DNA of 64,000 nucleotides from contig NZ_RJJT01000011.1 of NCBI RefSeq assembly GCF_003938655.1, positions 185,011 to 249,010 of the forward strand, in the 5' to 3' direction. Shown piece by piece: positions 17,117-24,982 of this stretch. Position numbers and translations under genes: made by a program. Position 1 is the stretch's first letter. Every line of letters begins with the position of its first letter. The notes under the pieces are model-generated. The model saw nothing but the letters and a program-made list of their open reading frames with translations, did no database searches and had not been told where the DNA came from. Source of the DNA: Rhizobium pisi (GTDB taxonomy: Bacteria > Pseudomonadota > Alphaproteobacteria > Rhizobiales > Rhizobiaceae).

Positions 17117-17641
17117 ATGTCAAACTCGATCGAGATTCCTTTTTCCACGACGCTGCTGGTACGCGACACCTGCCTCTGCCTGCATGTGCAGCGAGCGGCG
17201 CGCGCGCTTGCCCGGCTGTTCGACGATGCGCTGAGGCCGGTTGGGCTGACCAACGGGCAGTTTTCCTTGATGATGTCGCTGAACCGGCCGGAGCCGCCGC
17301 CGATGGGGCCGGTCGCCACCCTGCTCGCCATGGACCAGACGACGCTCACGGCTGCCCTGAAGCCGCTGCAGCGCCGGGGTTGGATAGATGTAATGGAAAA
17401 TCCGAAGGACCGGCGCCGCCGGCTGCTGAGCCTCACCGCCGAAGGCAAGGCGACGCTGGCGAGAGCACTGCCGATCTGGGAAAGCACGCATGCGGCAATC
17501 GACGGCAGATTGCCGGATGGCGGCCCCGCGCGGCTGCGACAGGATCTGCAAGCGGTGTCGTCATCGATGAGTACAGAAACGGCAAAACCGGCGCGTTCGC
17601 CGCGCCCGCCCCGTCGCGGCGGGGAAGCAGCTGCCAAATAA
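17117..17641 (+). CDS. MarR-family transcriptional regulator
   Basis: A 174-residue winged-helix MarR protein. The DNA-binding part reads GLTNGQFSLMMSL, then PVATLLAMDQTTLTAALKPLQRRGWI and the wing NPKDRRRRLLSLTAEGKA. Two Cys in the N-terminal helix (TCLCLHV) could sense oxidants. After about residue 150 it ends in a basic, Pro-rich tail (RSPRPPRRGG). There is no clear ribosome site and the -10 lies six bases upstream, consistent with a leaderless message. It is divergent from the DUF899 gene; autorepression and control of the DUF899-DUF1579-VOC unit through the shared palindrome is the simplest reading. Confidence 0.87.
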   Translation: MSNSIEIPFSTTLLVRDTCLCLHVQRAARALARLFDDALRPVGLTNGQFSLMMSLNRPEPPPMGPVATLLAMDQTTLTAALKPLQRRGWIDVMENPKDRRRRLLSLTAEGKATLARALPIWESTHAAIDGRLPDGGPARLRQDLQAVSSSMSTETAKPARSPRPPRRGGEAAAK

Positions 17642-17664
17642 CCGGCGCGCCCCCCCAGGAAGGC

Positions 17665-17693
17665 CGCGGCAGCCGATAAGGCTGCCGCGTTTT
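17665..17693 (+). terminator. Rho-independent terminator of the MarR gene
   Basis: CGCGGCAGCC, loop GATAA, GGCTGCCGCG gives a perfect 10-bp stem followed at once by TTTT (17690-17693). It is 24 bases after the MarR stop and nine before the stop of the convergent ohr gene. Confidence 0.85.
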
Positions 17694-17701
17694 AAAGCAG
17701 A

Positions 17702-18124
17702 TCAGGCAACAGTGACCGGCACTTCGGTCGAGGTGCGCATGGCGTGGCTGTAGGGGCAGACGATGTGAGCCGCGGCAGCGAGCTTTTCGGCCGTTTCGCG
17801 GTCGAGACCCGGAATGTTGACGGTCAGGGCCACTTCGATGCCGAAGCCGCCGCCATCTTCACGCGGGCCGATGCCAACCTTGGCGGAGACCGTCGTGTCT
17901 TCGGGAATCTTGACCTTCTGCTGGCCCGCAACAAATTTCAGAGCACCGAGGAAGCACGCGGAGTAACCGGCAGCGAAGAGCTGTTCAGGATTGGTGCCGG
18001 TTGCGCCGTCGCCGCCGAGTTCCTTCGGAACGGTCAGCGTCACGTCCAGGACGCCGTTTTCGGAAACGGCGCGGCCTGCACGGCCGCCGGTGGCAGAGGC
18101 TTTGGTCGTATAGAGAATAGGCAT
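17702..18124 (-). CDS. ohr: Organic hydroperoxide resistance protein
   Basis: A 140-residue Ohr/OsmC-fold peroxidase that reduces organic and fatty-acid hydroperoxides using a lipoyl thiol partner. The opening MPILYTTKASATGGRAG and the two reactive cysteines, C57 in YSACFLGAL and C123 in VCPYSHA, are diagnostic. The start at 18124 follows AAAGGAG; an ATG 54 bases upstream has no site. It is divergent from ohrR, the textbook arrangement, and so should be induced by organic peroxide when OhrR is oxidised. Confidence 0.95.
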   Translation of the reverse strand: MPILYTTKASATGGRAGRAVSENGVLDVTLTVPKELGGDGATGTNPEQLFAAGYSACFLGALKFVAGQQKVKIPEDTTVSAKVGIGPREDGGGFGIEVALTVNIPGLDRETAEKLAAAAHIVCPYSHAMRTSTEVPVTVA

Positions 18125-18201
18125 GACGATCTCCTTTGGTTGGCCCTTCGATCGGGTTGGATTTTTAATATCGCACAATTAAATCGCACACAAGCGAATT
18201 T

Positions 18202-18212
18202 TGCAAATTGCA
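18202..18212. promoter_or_regulatory. Candidate OhrR operator
   Basis: TGCAAATTGCA is an inverted repeat of five bases around one, in the AT-rich intergenic DNA between ohr and ohrR. OhrR sites in alphaproteobacteria contain similar TTGCA/TGCAA half-sites. Two direct copies of ATCGCACA lie just left of it (about 18172-18190) and may be a second site or part of the ohr promoter. Confidence 0.45.
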
Positions 18213-18258
18213 TTTGGAATTCGAAAAGAGGACAATCGGCGCCTCGGGGATGATGGAT

Positions 18259-18738
18259 ATGAAAGCGCAGACGACAAAGACGATGGAGATACCGGAGGAG
18301 GAAAAGCGGCTCGAGAAGCAGCTGTGCTTTGCGGTCTATGCGACGGCGCATGCCTTCACCCGCGCCTACAAACCAATTCTGGAAAGAGTCGGCCTTACCT
18401 ATCCGCAATATCTGGTGATGCTGGTGCTGTGGGAGCGCAGTGAGTTGCCGGTGAAGACGATCGGCGAACAGCTGGATCTCGATTCCGGCACGCTGTCGCC
18501 GCTCTTGAAACGGCTGGAACAGAGCGGGCTCATCAAGCGCCTGCGCGACCTGCGTGACGAACGGCAAGTGATCGTTTCGCTGACACCGAAAGGTCAGGCG
18601 ATGAAGGGGGAGATCAATACGATCATGACGGCAATCGGTGAGGCCGCAGGCTGCACGCTCGAGGAAATGGCCGAACTGCGCGGCATGCTGCATCGGCTGC
18701 GGGGCAATCTCAGCCGGGCCGGCGTGGGCGGCGGTTGA
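18259..18738 (+). CDS. ohrR: OhrR, MarR-family organic peroxide sensor
   Basis: A MarR-family repressor of about 159 residues. The peroxide-sensing cysteine is C23 in EKQLCFAVYATAHAF, the pattern of OhrR, and the winged helix is LPVKTIGEQLDLDSGTLSPLLKRLEQ with the wing LRDERQVIVSL. It represses ohr until the Cys is oxidised. Candidate ATGs stand at 18250, 18253 and 18259; the last has the best spacing from GGGG and I use it, but the exact start is uncertain by three codons. Divergent from ohr. Confidence 0.92.
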   Translation: MKAQTTKTMEIPEEEKRLEKQLCFAVYATAHAFTRAYKPILERVGLTYPQYLVMLVLWERSELPVKTIGEQLDLDSGTLSPLLKRLEQSGLIKRLRDLRDERQVIVSLTPKGQAMKGEINTIMTAIGEAAGCTLEEMAELRGMLHRLRGNLSRAGVGGG

Positions 18739-18750
18739 CCGCCGCCGAGA

Positions 18751-18984
18751 TCAGGGCCGCCGTGCGGGGGACTTGGCCGGCGACCGACGCTTCTTTGCAG
18801 GCGCCGCTTCAGGCCCGGCCTCGGCCGCCTGCTGCAGACGCAGCGCTCTCAGCTTCTCCGTCTTCTTGTCGCGCGCCGAAGCCTCAGCCTCGATGATGGC
18901 GCGCGCCGTATGATCGGTCGCTTCCGCCTTGTCGCGAGGCGAAAGTTTGGCGGGATTGAAGAATTCTCCCTTGGTGGCTGTCAT
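18751..18984 (-). CDS. Small conserved rhizobial protein, unknown function
   Basis: A 77-residue, highly charged protein: MTATKGEFFNPAKLSPRDKAE then a helix with KADHTARAII-like composition and a Lys/Arg/Pro/Ala tail (KKRRSPAKSPARRP). The basic tail resembles nucleic-acid-binding or histone-H1-like tails, but there is no recognised domain. The ATG at 18984 follows GAGAGGG. It converges on ohrR, with 12 bases between stops, and lies downstream of rpsU. A longer in-frame extension to 19203 crosses the rpsU region and is not believed. Confidence 0.65.
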   Translation of the reverse strand: MTATKGEFFNPAKLSPRDKAEATDHTARAIIEAEASARDKKTEKLRALRLQQAAEAGPEAAPAKKRRSPAKSPARRP

Positions 18985-19043
18985 GTGCCCTCTCTCAGGT
19001 GATGGCGTTCTCAAGCCACAGCTCCGCGGCGGCTGAAAAGCCA

Positions 19044-19102
19044 TAATCCCACAAATGGAATCATGGCTCCATGGCTGACGCCGTGATTCCACGGCGGGAT
19101 TA
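19044..19102. repeat. Nested palindrome at the end of rpsU
   Basis: Two pairs of arms are nested: TAATCCC (19044-19050) with GGGATTA (19096-19102), and TGGAATCA (19056-19063) with TGATTCCA (19084-19091). The outer right arm includes the rpsU stop codon. A competing hairpin, CGCCGTG-GAAT-CACGGCG on the minus strand, lies inside the right half. There is no T-run. It could end or stabilise the rpsU message. Confidence 0.55.
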
Positions 19103-19336
19103 GCGGGCGCGGAGAACCTTCTTCGGTGCCGGCAGCAGACCTTCGCGCTGCAGCTTCTTGCGGGCGAGCTTGCGCTGGCGGCGGATGGCCTCGGCCTTTT
19201 CACGGGCGCGCTTCTCGGACGGCTTTTCGAAGGCGCTGCGCGCCTTCATTTCCCGGAACAGGCCTTCCCGCTGCATCTTTTTCTTGAGCACGCGGAGCGC
19301 CTGATCGACGTTGTTATCCCTGACGAGTACCTGCAA
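19100..19336 (-). CDS. rpsU: 30S ribosomal protein S21
   Basis: A 78-residue S21, starting MQVLVRDNNVDQALRVLKKKMQREG and then a long basic helix (REKAEAIRRQRKLARKK), with the C-terminal extension LLPAPKKVLRAR common in alphaproteobacteria. It binds the head of the 30S subunit near the anti-Shine-Dalgarno end and aids initiation. Length fits the alphaproteobacterial form. It ends in a nested palindrome and is followed by a small basic protein on the same strand. In alphaproteobacteria S21 is often linked to cold-shock genes, as here. Confidence 0.95.
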   Translation of the reverse strand: MQVLVRDNNVDQALRVLKKKMQREGLFREMKARSAFEKPSEKRAREKAEAIRRQRKLARKKLQREGLLPAPKKVLRAR

Positions 19337-19389
19337 AACGATATCCTTCCTGTCGGCGGCGAGGCCGCACTATCAATAATAAGGCGAGT

Positions 19390-19674
19390 CTACTTCCCGA
19401 TCCTGATGCTAGAAAACTTCAGCCAGGGTTCGGCGCTATCGGTCCTGGCCGCCGCCTCGGGGGAAGTGCTCGATGGAGATTCCCCGGCATCGATGTCGGC
19501 TTCGGTGATGCGACGCTCGAAATTCTCCGCCGCGAATTGAACGCGATATTGCACATGCCCGTGGTCGTTGGGCAGTATGCTGGCAATCCGGCATCGCTTG
19601 TCGGTCTTCGCCGTGCGGGTGAGACCGGATTTCAGCACGATCATGTCGCCGACTTTATAGCTTGCTCTGCTCAT
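19390..19674 (-). CDS. Conserved hypothetical protein
   Basis: A 94-residue protein beginning MSRASYKVGDMIVLKSGLTRTAKTDKRCRI. The first 60 residues look like a small beta-rich (SH3/KOW-like) domain, with the repeated strand pattern VGDMIVLKSG and VQYRVQFAAENFERRI, then an acidic Ser/Ala linker. No catalytic residue is visible. It lies between rpsU and the cold-shock gene on the same strand, downstream of the cold-shock gene's terminator, so it probably has its own promoter. I cannot assign a function. Confidence 0.65.
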   Translation of the reverse strand: MSRASYKVGDMIVLKSGLTRTAKTDKRCRIASILPNDHGHVQYRVQFAAENFERRITEADIDAGESPSSTSPEAAARTDSAEPWLKFSSIRIGK

Positions 19675-19727
19675 TTCAGCGCCCCTTCGACGACTCGATC
19701 AATCAAGAAAAGCCAAGCAACGAAAAC

Positions 19728-19752
19728 AAAAAGGCCGGGCTGAAACCCGACC
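19728..19752 (-). terminator. Rho-independent terminator of the cold-shock gene
   Basis: On the minus strand GGTCGGG, loop TTTCAG, CCCGGCC makes a 7-bp stem (one G-T pair) followed by TTTTTG. It lies 82 bases after the cold-shock stop at 19834. Confidence 0.8.
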
Positions 19753-19833
19753 TCTTCCCGTCACTCAGCCCGCTGCCAGTACGTCCGTGGTCAGCTCGCC
19801 GCCAATAGATGGTCAGCGCAGGCGAATGACAAA

Positions 19834-20043
19834 TCATGCGGCCTGAAGATTGTCCGCCGAATTCTTGCCGGAACGCTTGTCGCGAACGATATCGTAGCGA
19901 ATCTTCTGACCTTCTGCGAGATCGCGCATACCTGCGCGCTCAACCGCCGAAATATGGACAAAAACGTCCGTGGAACCATCATCGGGCTGAATGAAGCCAA
20001 AACCTTTGGTGCCATTGAACCACTTGACGACGCCTGAATTCAT
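19834..20043 (-). CDS. Cold-shock domain protein (CspA family)
   Basis: A 69-residue cold-shock protein. MNSGVVKWFNGTKGFGFIQPDDG carries RNP1 (KGFGFI), and DVFVHISAVE is RNP2. It binds single-stranded RNA or DNA and acts as an RNA chaperone. The full domain is present, and the end NSADNLQAA is typical of the alphaproteobacterial short form. The 5' side is a 294-base gene-free stretch that can hold a long cold-shock leader. A terminator follows. Which of the several rhizobial csp paralogues this is cannot be told. Confidence 0.93.
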   Translation of the reverse strand: MNSGVVKWFNGTKGFGFIQPDDGSTDVFVHISAVERAGMRDLAEGQKIRYDIVRDKRSGKNSADNLQAA

Positions 20044-20337
20044 AACGATTTCCTTTTAACCGTTGGAGGGAGCCCGGCGAAAATATCCGCGGGCAATATC
20101 GATGTTGAGAGGAGATCTGACGAAGCGCTTCAGCGCATGGACAAAGGTCACAAGCAATTCGATACGCACCATGTAGGATATTTATCGAATTAAGCAATGG
20201 TATTTTGAAAATAAAACTTTTCCGGGCACGGAAACGCGAAACGTTTTGCTCAGGGGCAAGGCAAACGCCTGCCCGACAAAGCGAAGCTCGCCTGAGATTG
20301 ATGCGAGGCGGCCCGCTTGCAGCCGCCTCGGCGACGA
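20044..20337 (-). promoter_or_regulatory. Leader and promoter region of the cold-shock gene
   Basis: There is no gene on either strand. Read on the minus strand it includes an AT-rich block at about 20170-20230 and then roughly 120 bases before the ATG at 20043, preceded by AAAAGGAAATCG. Long structured leaders are usual for cspA-type messages; I did not find one dominant hairpin. The stop of the L,D-transpeptidase gene (20338) borders the region. Confidence 0.4.
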
Positions 20338-21072
20338 TTACTGCCAGACGACGATCGGCGCCTTCGTGGGAACGCGATCGTAGAGATCGATGATATCCTG
20401 GTTCAGCAGTCTGACACAACCCGATGAGACGGCCTTGCCGATCGAGCGCCAGTCGGGATTGCCGTGCAGGCGGTAGAGCGTATCCTCTCCATTCGAGAAG
20501 ATGTAAAGCGCGCGGGCGCCGAGCGGGTTTTTCAGGCCCGGCTCCATGCCGCCGTTGTCGATCGAATATTTGACGAGTTCAGGCTGGCGGGCGACCATCT
20601 CGTTCGGCGGCTTCCAGCGCGGCCATTTCTGGCGCCACTGGATAACGCCCGATCCCTGCCAGGCGAAACCCTCACGGCCGATGCCGACGCCATAGCGCAT
20701 CGCCATGCCGTCATTTTCGACAAGATAGAGGAAGCGCGACGGCGTATCGACGACGATGGTGCCGGGGCGCTGTCCGGTCGGATCGACGACGCGCTGGCGA
20801 TAATAGCGGGGGTCGATCTGCTCGTAGGGAACGGCGGGAATGAGAAAGCCGCCGTCCTCGACGGGACCATAGATGACGGCAAGCTCTGCGTCGCTGGGCA
20901 CGCTCGACGTTCCCATGGACTGGAACAGGCGCACAGGCGAGCGGTAGATGATCGTCGAATCGCCCGACGTCACCGTATTGGCCGATGAGGCGCAGCCGCC
21001 GAGCGCGGAGGCGGCGGTCAGTGCCGAAAAGGAAAGAAAGCTGCGGCGGGAAAGATGTCTATCGAAGCTCAT
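20338..21072 (-). CDS. L,D-transpeptidase lipoprotein with a Tat-type signal
   Basis: A 244-residue YkuD-domain protein. RRSFLSF at residues 9-15 followed by a hydrophobic stretch and the lipobox LGGC (C27) indicates twin-arginine export and lipidation. The catalytic motif is HGNPDW...SSGCVR, with H203 and C219, near the C-terminus. L,D-transpeptidases make 3-3 cross-links in peptidoglycan, attach outer-membrane proteins to it, or remove such links. A second paralogue lies 177 bases upstream on the same strand with about half of the C-terminal domain identical, so the pair arose by duplication. Confidence 0.88.
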   Translation of the reverse strand: MSFDRHLSRRSFLSFSALTAASALGGCASSANTVTSGDSTIIYRSPVRLFQSMGTSSVPSDAELAVIYGPVEDGGFLIPAVPYEQIDPRYYRQRVVDPTGQRPGTIVVDTPSRFLYLVENDGMAMRYGVGIGREGFAWQGSGVIQWRQKWPRWKPPNEMVARQPELVKYSIDNGGMEPGLKNPLGARALYIFSNGEDTLYRLHGNPDWRSIGKAVSSGCVRLLNQDIIDLYDRVPTKAPIVVWQ

Positions 21073-21249
21073 GACGCGGGACTGATTTCCTTTTGATGCG
21101 GGAAGCCGAACGAGGCGCCTTATAAGCCGACGATTCGTCCAATGCCGATAACAACATCAGAAAATCTATCGGCTTGCGCCAAATAAACCATAGCTTCACG
21201 CAGACGTGTCCCGCCGGGAGCGGACGATATGGGCAGCGCTGTTGCAGCG

Positions 21250-22056
21250 CTACATCACAACGATCACGGCCTTGGCGGGAACGCGGTCGTAGAGATCAAT
21301 GACATCCTGGTTCAGCATGCGCACGCAGCCCGACGAGGTGGCCTTGCCGATCGACTGCCAGTCGGGCGTACCGTGGATGCGGTAGAGCGTATCCTGCCCG
21401 CCCTTGAAGATATACATGGCGCGCGCGCCGAGCGGGTTCTGCAGCCCCGGATTCATGCCGCCGTTTTCCGCCGCAAAGGGGCGAACCTCAGGCTGGCGCG
21501 AGACCATCTCGACCGGCGGCGTCCAGCGCGGCCATTTCTGTTTCCACTGGATGACGCCGCGGCCCGACCATGCATAGCCATCGCGGCCGAGACCGACGCC
21601 ATAGCGCATCGCCTTGCCGTTACCCTCGACCAAATACAGGAAACGGGCCTTGGTATCGACGATCACGGTGCCGGGGCGCTCGGTCGTCTGATAATCGACC
21701 TCCTGGCGCAGGAATTGCGGCTGCACGCGACTGACGGGGATCGACGGCAGGGTGAAATCCTCGTCGCGCAGCTCACCATACATCGCCATGTGCACCGGAT
21801 TGGTGACCGGCAGGCCGAAGGTCTGATGGAACTGCGTCTTGTAAAGCTCGCGCGTCTGCGGCACCGGCTGATCGGGAATGGGCCGCACCCGGCGCGGATC
21901 GACACCGGGCGGCTGATAGAAGACCGGCGAGGTTTCCTGCACGAAGCGGGCGGGCGAATCGGCAGCGACATCGGGAATGAGGATGTTGCAGCCGCTCAGC
22001 GACGCGACAACGATCACGAGCCCGGCAATCGGGAAGACCCGGCGCAGAAAATTCAT
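21250..22056 (-). CDS. L,D-transpeptidase lipoprotein, paralogue
   Basis: A 268-residue YkuD protein starting MNFLRRVFPIAGLVIVVASLSGC, a lipoprotein signal with C23. The catalytic block HGTPDWQSIGKATSSGCVR has its Cys at 244. The N-terminal part has a longer Pro-rich spacer (PPGVDPRRVRPIPDQPVPQ) than the neighbouring paralogue. From VDPTG/VDYQT onward the two proteins are alike (RPGTVIVDTKARFLYLVE; IQWKQKWPRW). The start at 22056 follows AAGGG; an ATG 27 bases upstream lacks a site. Likely a periplasmic peptidoglycan cross-linking or editing enzyme. Confidence 0.88.
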   Translation of the reverse strand: MNFLRRVFPIAGLVIVVASLSGCNILIPDVAADSPARFVQETSPVFYQPPGVDPRRVRPIPDQPVPQTRELYKTQFHQTFGLPVTNPVHMAMYGELRDEDFTLPSIPVSRVQPQFLRQEVDYQTTERPGTVIVDTKARFLYLVEGNGKAMRYGVGLGRDGYAWSGRGVIQWKQKWPRWTPPVEMVSRQPEVRPFAAENGGMNPGLQNPLGARAMYIFKGGQDTLYRIHGTPDWQSIGKATSSGCVRMLNQDVIDLYDRVPAKAVIVVM

Positions 22057-22230
22057 GGAACCACCCTTATCAACGATCGGCAAGACAGCGATATCTGCCG
22101 GGACGATGGCATCCGCGGCTGGCGCGAGGCTGGCGTTGGGGTGGAAAAACCAAAATCAGGAAACCGTGAACCGGCTGGTTCGGGTTTATCCGACGTCACA
22201 TTCGGCCGGCGTTGCCGGCAGCGGCCAAAC

Positions 22231-23154
22231 TCAGGCCGCCACCCCATGGAAGAAGCGGATGCTCTGTTCGATCTCGGCCGGCAGCGCCGAAGTGTGATTG
22301 CCGGCAACGGTTTCGGTCTCGATATGGGCGCCGGCGGCACGGGCACGGCGGGCAAGTAGTTCGGCGCGGTCGTTGAAATGGGCCTCTTCGGTGCCGTGGA
22401 CCACGCGGACCGGGCATTTGAAGCTGTGGGCGTAACACAAGGCCGAGCGCACCTCGAATTCATGGGTGTTGCTGTCGTCGAAGCGGATGTCCTCGGGATA
22501 GCGGTTGAAGAAGCGGAAGGCATCGGGATTGCCCGAAATCGGCGCAGCGGCGCGGAACTTGTGGGTGCTCATCGCCGTCAGCATGGTCAGCGTGCCGCCG
22601 ATGCTGTGGCCGGCGATGAAGAGACGCTGGGGATCGACACCCGGCAAATGCGCCAGACGCTCGCTGGCGGCAAGAACGTCGTCGACCTCATCGTAGAAGC
22701 CGGAGAAATTGCCCATCTGGCCGTTTTCGCCGCGCAGCGACGGCATCATCACGACGTAACCGGCATCCATATAGGGCTTCAACAGCTGCCAGTGGCCGAT
22801 GCCCATGGCATTGCCACCGTGGAGAAAGAGCACGGCGGGCTTGGAGGTGCGCTCGCGCTTGTATCTCGAGACCCAGGCCGCAAGCTCCAGCTCGCCGCCA
22901 TAGCCGGAGCGATAGAAGATCTTGTCGGCGTCTGCAGGCGCATTCAGCAGTTCGTACTTGTCGGGCGCCGGCCCCTTCTTCAGCAGCTTCGTGCGGAAAT
23001 GGCTGCGGACCTTGACGTAATCGTGCTTGGCAAGCCGCGGCTCGTCCGGAACATCGAAAGCCGCCGCCATGCGCGGCAGGACGAGTGCACCGGCAAGACC
23101 CGCCAGCACGGTGCGGCGTTGGCGGAAAAAGGAATTTCGTTCATGCGAGCTCAT
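22231..23154 (-). CDS. Tat-exported alpha/beta hydrolase
   Basis: A 307-residue protein with RQRRTVLAGLAGALVLPRMAAA at residues 11-32, a twin-arginine signal, then an alpha/beta-hydrolase fold: the oxyanion motif FLHGGNAMG, nucleophile elbow GHSIGG, and the C-terminal His in NHTSALPAE. It resembles dienelactone-hydrolase/prolyl-oligopeptidase-type esterases. The substrate is unknown; the location should be periplasmic. It follows the two L,D-transpeptidases at a distance of 175 bases upstream, on the same strand, so a shared envelope role is possible but not shown. Confidence 0.8.
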   Translation of the reverse strand: MSSHERNSFFRQRRTVLAGLAGALVLPRMAAAFDVPDEPRLAKHDYVKVRSHFRTKLLKKGPAPDKYELLNAPADADKIFYRSGYGGELELAAWVSRYKRERTSKPAVLFLHGGNAMGIGHWQLLKPYMDAGYVVMMPSLRGENGQMGNFSGFYDEVDDVLAASERLAHLPGVDPQRLFIAGHSIGGTLTMLTAMSTHKFRAAAPISGNPDAFRFFNRYPEDIRFDDSNTHEFEVRSALCYAHSFKCPVRVVHGTEEAHFNDRAELLARRARAAGAHIETETVAGNHTSALPAEIEQSIRFFHGVAA

Positions 23155-23202
23155 TGCGCAGCACCCAAATCATCTCCCCCGGCCCATCTAAATTAAACAG
23201 TT

Positions 23203-23257
23203 AGAACATGATGTCATCCGAAAACCGCTTACACTTTTCGGCGTCATGCTCAGAAAA
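23203..23257. repeat. Rhizobial intergenic repeat, imperfect palindrome
   Basis: AACATGATGTCATCCGAAAA on the left and TTTTCGGCGTCATGCTC on the right are imperfect inverted copies around CCGCTTACAC. I know this ATG-ATG-CCGAAAA pattern as a common intergenic repeat in Rhizobium genomes. A short related piece (GAGCATGGTGCCGAAAA) occurs at 34593-34609. Confidence 0.5.
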
Positions 23258-23332
23258 ATCTGCACCGGAAGACCGTTGCCGCCAATACACGTCCTGTTGA
23301 AAATATCGCCCTGCGTCATTGTTGCGCAGGGG

Positions 23333-24955
23333 TCACTCGGCCTTGGCGTCGATCATGGCGATCAACGTGCGCAGCCGATCGGCCTCGTAGGAGGGCTTGT
23401 CGGGACGAAGGCGGGCGATGCGGGGGAAGCGCATGGCCACGCCCGATTTATGCCGGGTCGAGCGATTGATGCCCTCGAAGGCCACTTCAACGACGAAGCC
23501 GAAATCCTTGTCGGCGCGCACGGCGCGCACCGGCCCGAAGCGCTCGGTGGTGTTGTTGCGCACGAATTTGTCGAGCAGCTCGAGTTCGGCATCGGTGAAA
23601 CCGAAATAGGCCTTGCCGACGGGCACCAGCTGTTCGCCGTCCTCGTCATCGGCCCAGACGCCGAAGGTGAAATCGGAATAGTAGCTGGAGCGCTTGCCGT
23701 GGCCGCGCTGGGCATACATCAGCACTGCGTCGACATTATAGGGGTTGCGCTTCCATTTGAACCAGGGGCCTTTCATCCGGCCGGCCTGGTAGATGCTGTC
23801 GCGGCGCTTGATCATCACGCCCTCGATGACAGGGTCGGGCGGGGCCGCGCGCAGGGCGTCGAGTTCCTCCCATGAGGAGAAAGGCACGAGCGGCGAGAGG
23901 TCGAAACGGTCGTGGGGGGCGCGGTCGATGATCTCGGCCAGCCGGTCGCGGCGATCGACATAGGTGCGGCCGCGAACATCCTCTTCTGCGTCGAAGAGCA
24001 GGTCGTAGGCGCGGATGAAGGCCGGGTAGTCGTCCAGCATCTTCGCCGTCACCGTCTTGCGGTTCAGGCGCTGCTGCAGGTCGGAGAAGGTGCGGGTCGG
24101 GCTATTGGAGCGGGCGGTGCCGCCGACCAGCAACTCGCCGTCGACGACGCCTGAAAAATCGATCGCTTCGAGAACATCAGGAAAGGCGCCGGAGATGTCG
24201 TCGCCGGAGCGAGAATAGATCTTGCGCCGGTCACCGGAGCGGGAGAGCTGGACGCGGATGCCATCCCATTTCCATTCGGCGGCGTAGTCGGCCGGATCGA
24301 GACCATCGAGATCCCCCTCCTCCACCGGATTGGCGAGCATAACGGAATGGAAGATCGCCGGTGTCGCCAGCACAGGTCTTTCGCCGCCTGCCAGCCATTC
24401 GAACAATGTCTCGTAAGGCGGCTGCAAGCCATGCCACAGGGTTTCGATCTCGGTGATATCACGCCCGCCGAGGTCGGCCACCGCCTGCTTGGCGAGACGG
24501 GCGGAAACACCGATGCGCAGCGCGCCGGTCGCGAGCTTGATGAAGGCGAAACGGCCGGACGAATCCAGCCGGTCGAGCAGGTCACGGACGAAGCCGCGCA
24601 CTTCGGTGCGGCCGAGCGCATTCATGCGGGTAACGACCTCGCCGAGGCGCGGCTGGGCGAAGGCTGAGCGGTCTATGTCCCTCTCATTGTCCCAGACGAG
24701 CGAGATGGTTTCGGCGAGATCGCCGACATAATCGTAGGAATAGCGAAACAGCACCTCGTCCATGCGCTCCAGCACCAGTTCGCGCAGCATGGCGGGCTTG
24801 ACGTTGCGTACTTCAAGCGTGCCGGCGATGGCTGCAAGGCCGTAGCCGCGGTCCGGGTCCGGCGTGTCGCGGAAATAATCGGTGAGCAGCTTCAGCTTGC
24901 CGTTGCGGCTGGGGGTCAGGACCAGGCGGTCGAGGAGATCGGCGAAGGCTTTCAT
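23333..24955 (-). CDS. ATP-dependent DNA ligase (ligase-associated repair module)
   Basis: A 540-residue ligase. The adenylation lysine is K229 in EWKWDGIRVQL, motif I of ATP-dependent ligases; further motifs are FPDVLEAIDFSGVVDGELL, IEGVMIKRRDS and PWFKWKRNP. A helical N-terminal domain (residues 1-190) and a C-terminal OB domain complete the LigB/archaeal-like form. It is not LigD: there is no polymerase or nuclease domain. It should seal nicks during repair. The start is 24955 (MKAFADLLDRLVLTPSRNG); longer frames include the intergenic repeat. The ligase-associated exonuclease gene is just upstream, on the same strand. Confidence 0.9.
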   Translation of the reverse strand: MKAFADLLDRLVLTPSRNGKLKLLTDYFRDTPDPDRGYGLAAIAGTLEVRNVKPAMLRELVLERMDEVLFRYSYDYVGDLAETISLVWDNERDIDRSAFAQPRLGEVVTRMNALGRTEVRGFVRDLLDRLDSSGRFAFIKLATGALRIGVSARLAKQAVADLGGRDITEIETLWHGLQPPYETLFEWLAGGERPVLATPAIFHSVMLANPVEEGDLDGLDPADYAAEWKWDGIRVQLSRSGDRRKIYSRSGDDISGAFPDVLEAIDFSGVVDGELLVGGTARSNSPTRTFSDLQQRLNRKTVTAKMLDDYPAFIRAYDLLFDAEEDVRGRTYVDRRDRLAEIIDRAPHDRFDLSPLVPFSSWEELDALRAAPPDPVIEGVMIKRRDSIYQAGRMKGPWFKWKRNPYNVDAVLMYAQRGHGKRSSYYSDFTFGVWADDEDGEQLVPVGKAYFGFTDAELELLDKFVRNNTTERFGPVRAVRADKDFGFVVEVAFEGINRSTRHKSGVAMRFPRIARLRPDKPSYEADRLRTLIAMIDAKAE

Positions 24956-24982
24956 GTTGGCCTCCTGACTGGGGAAAAAGTT

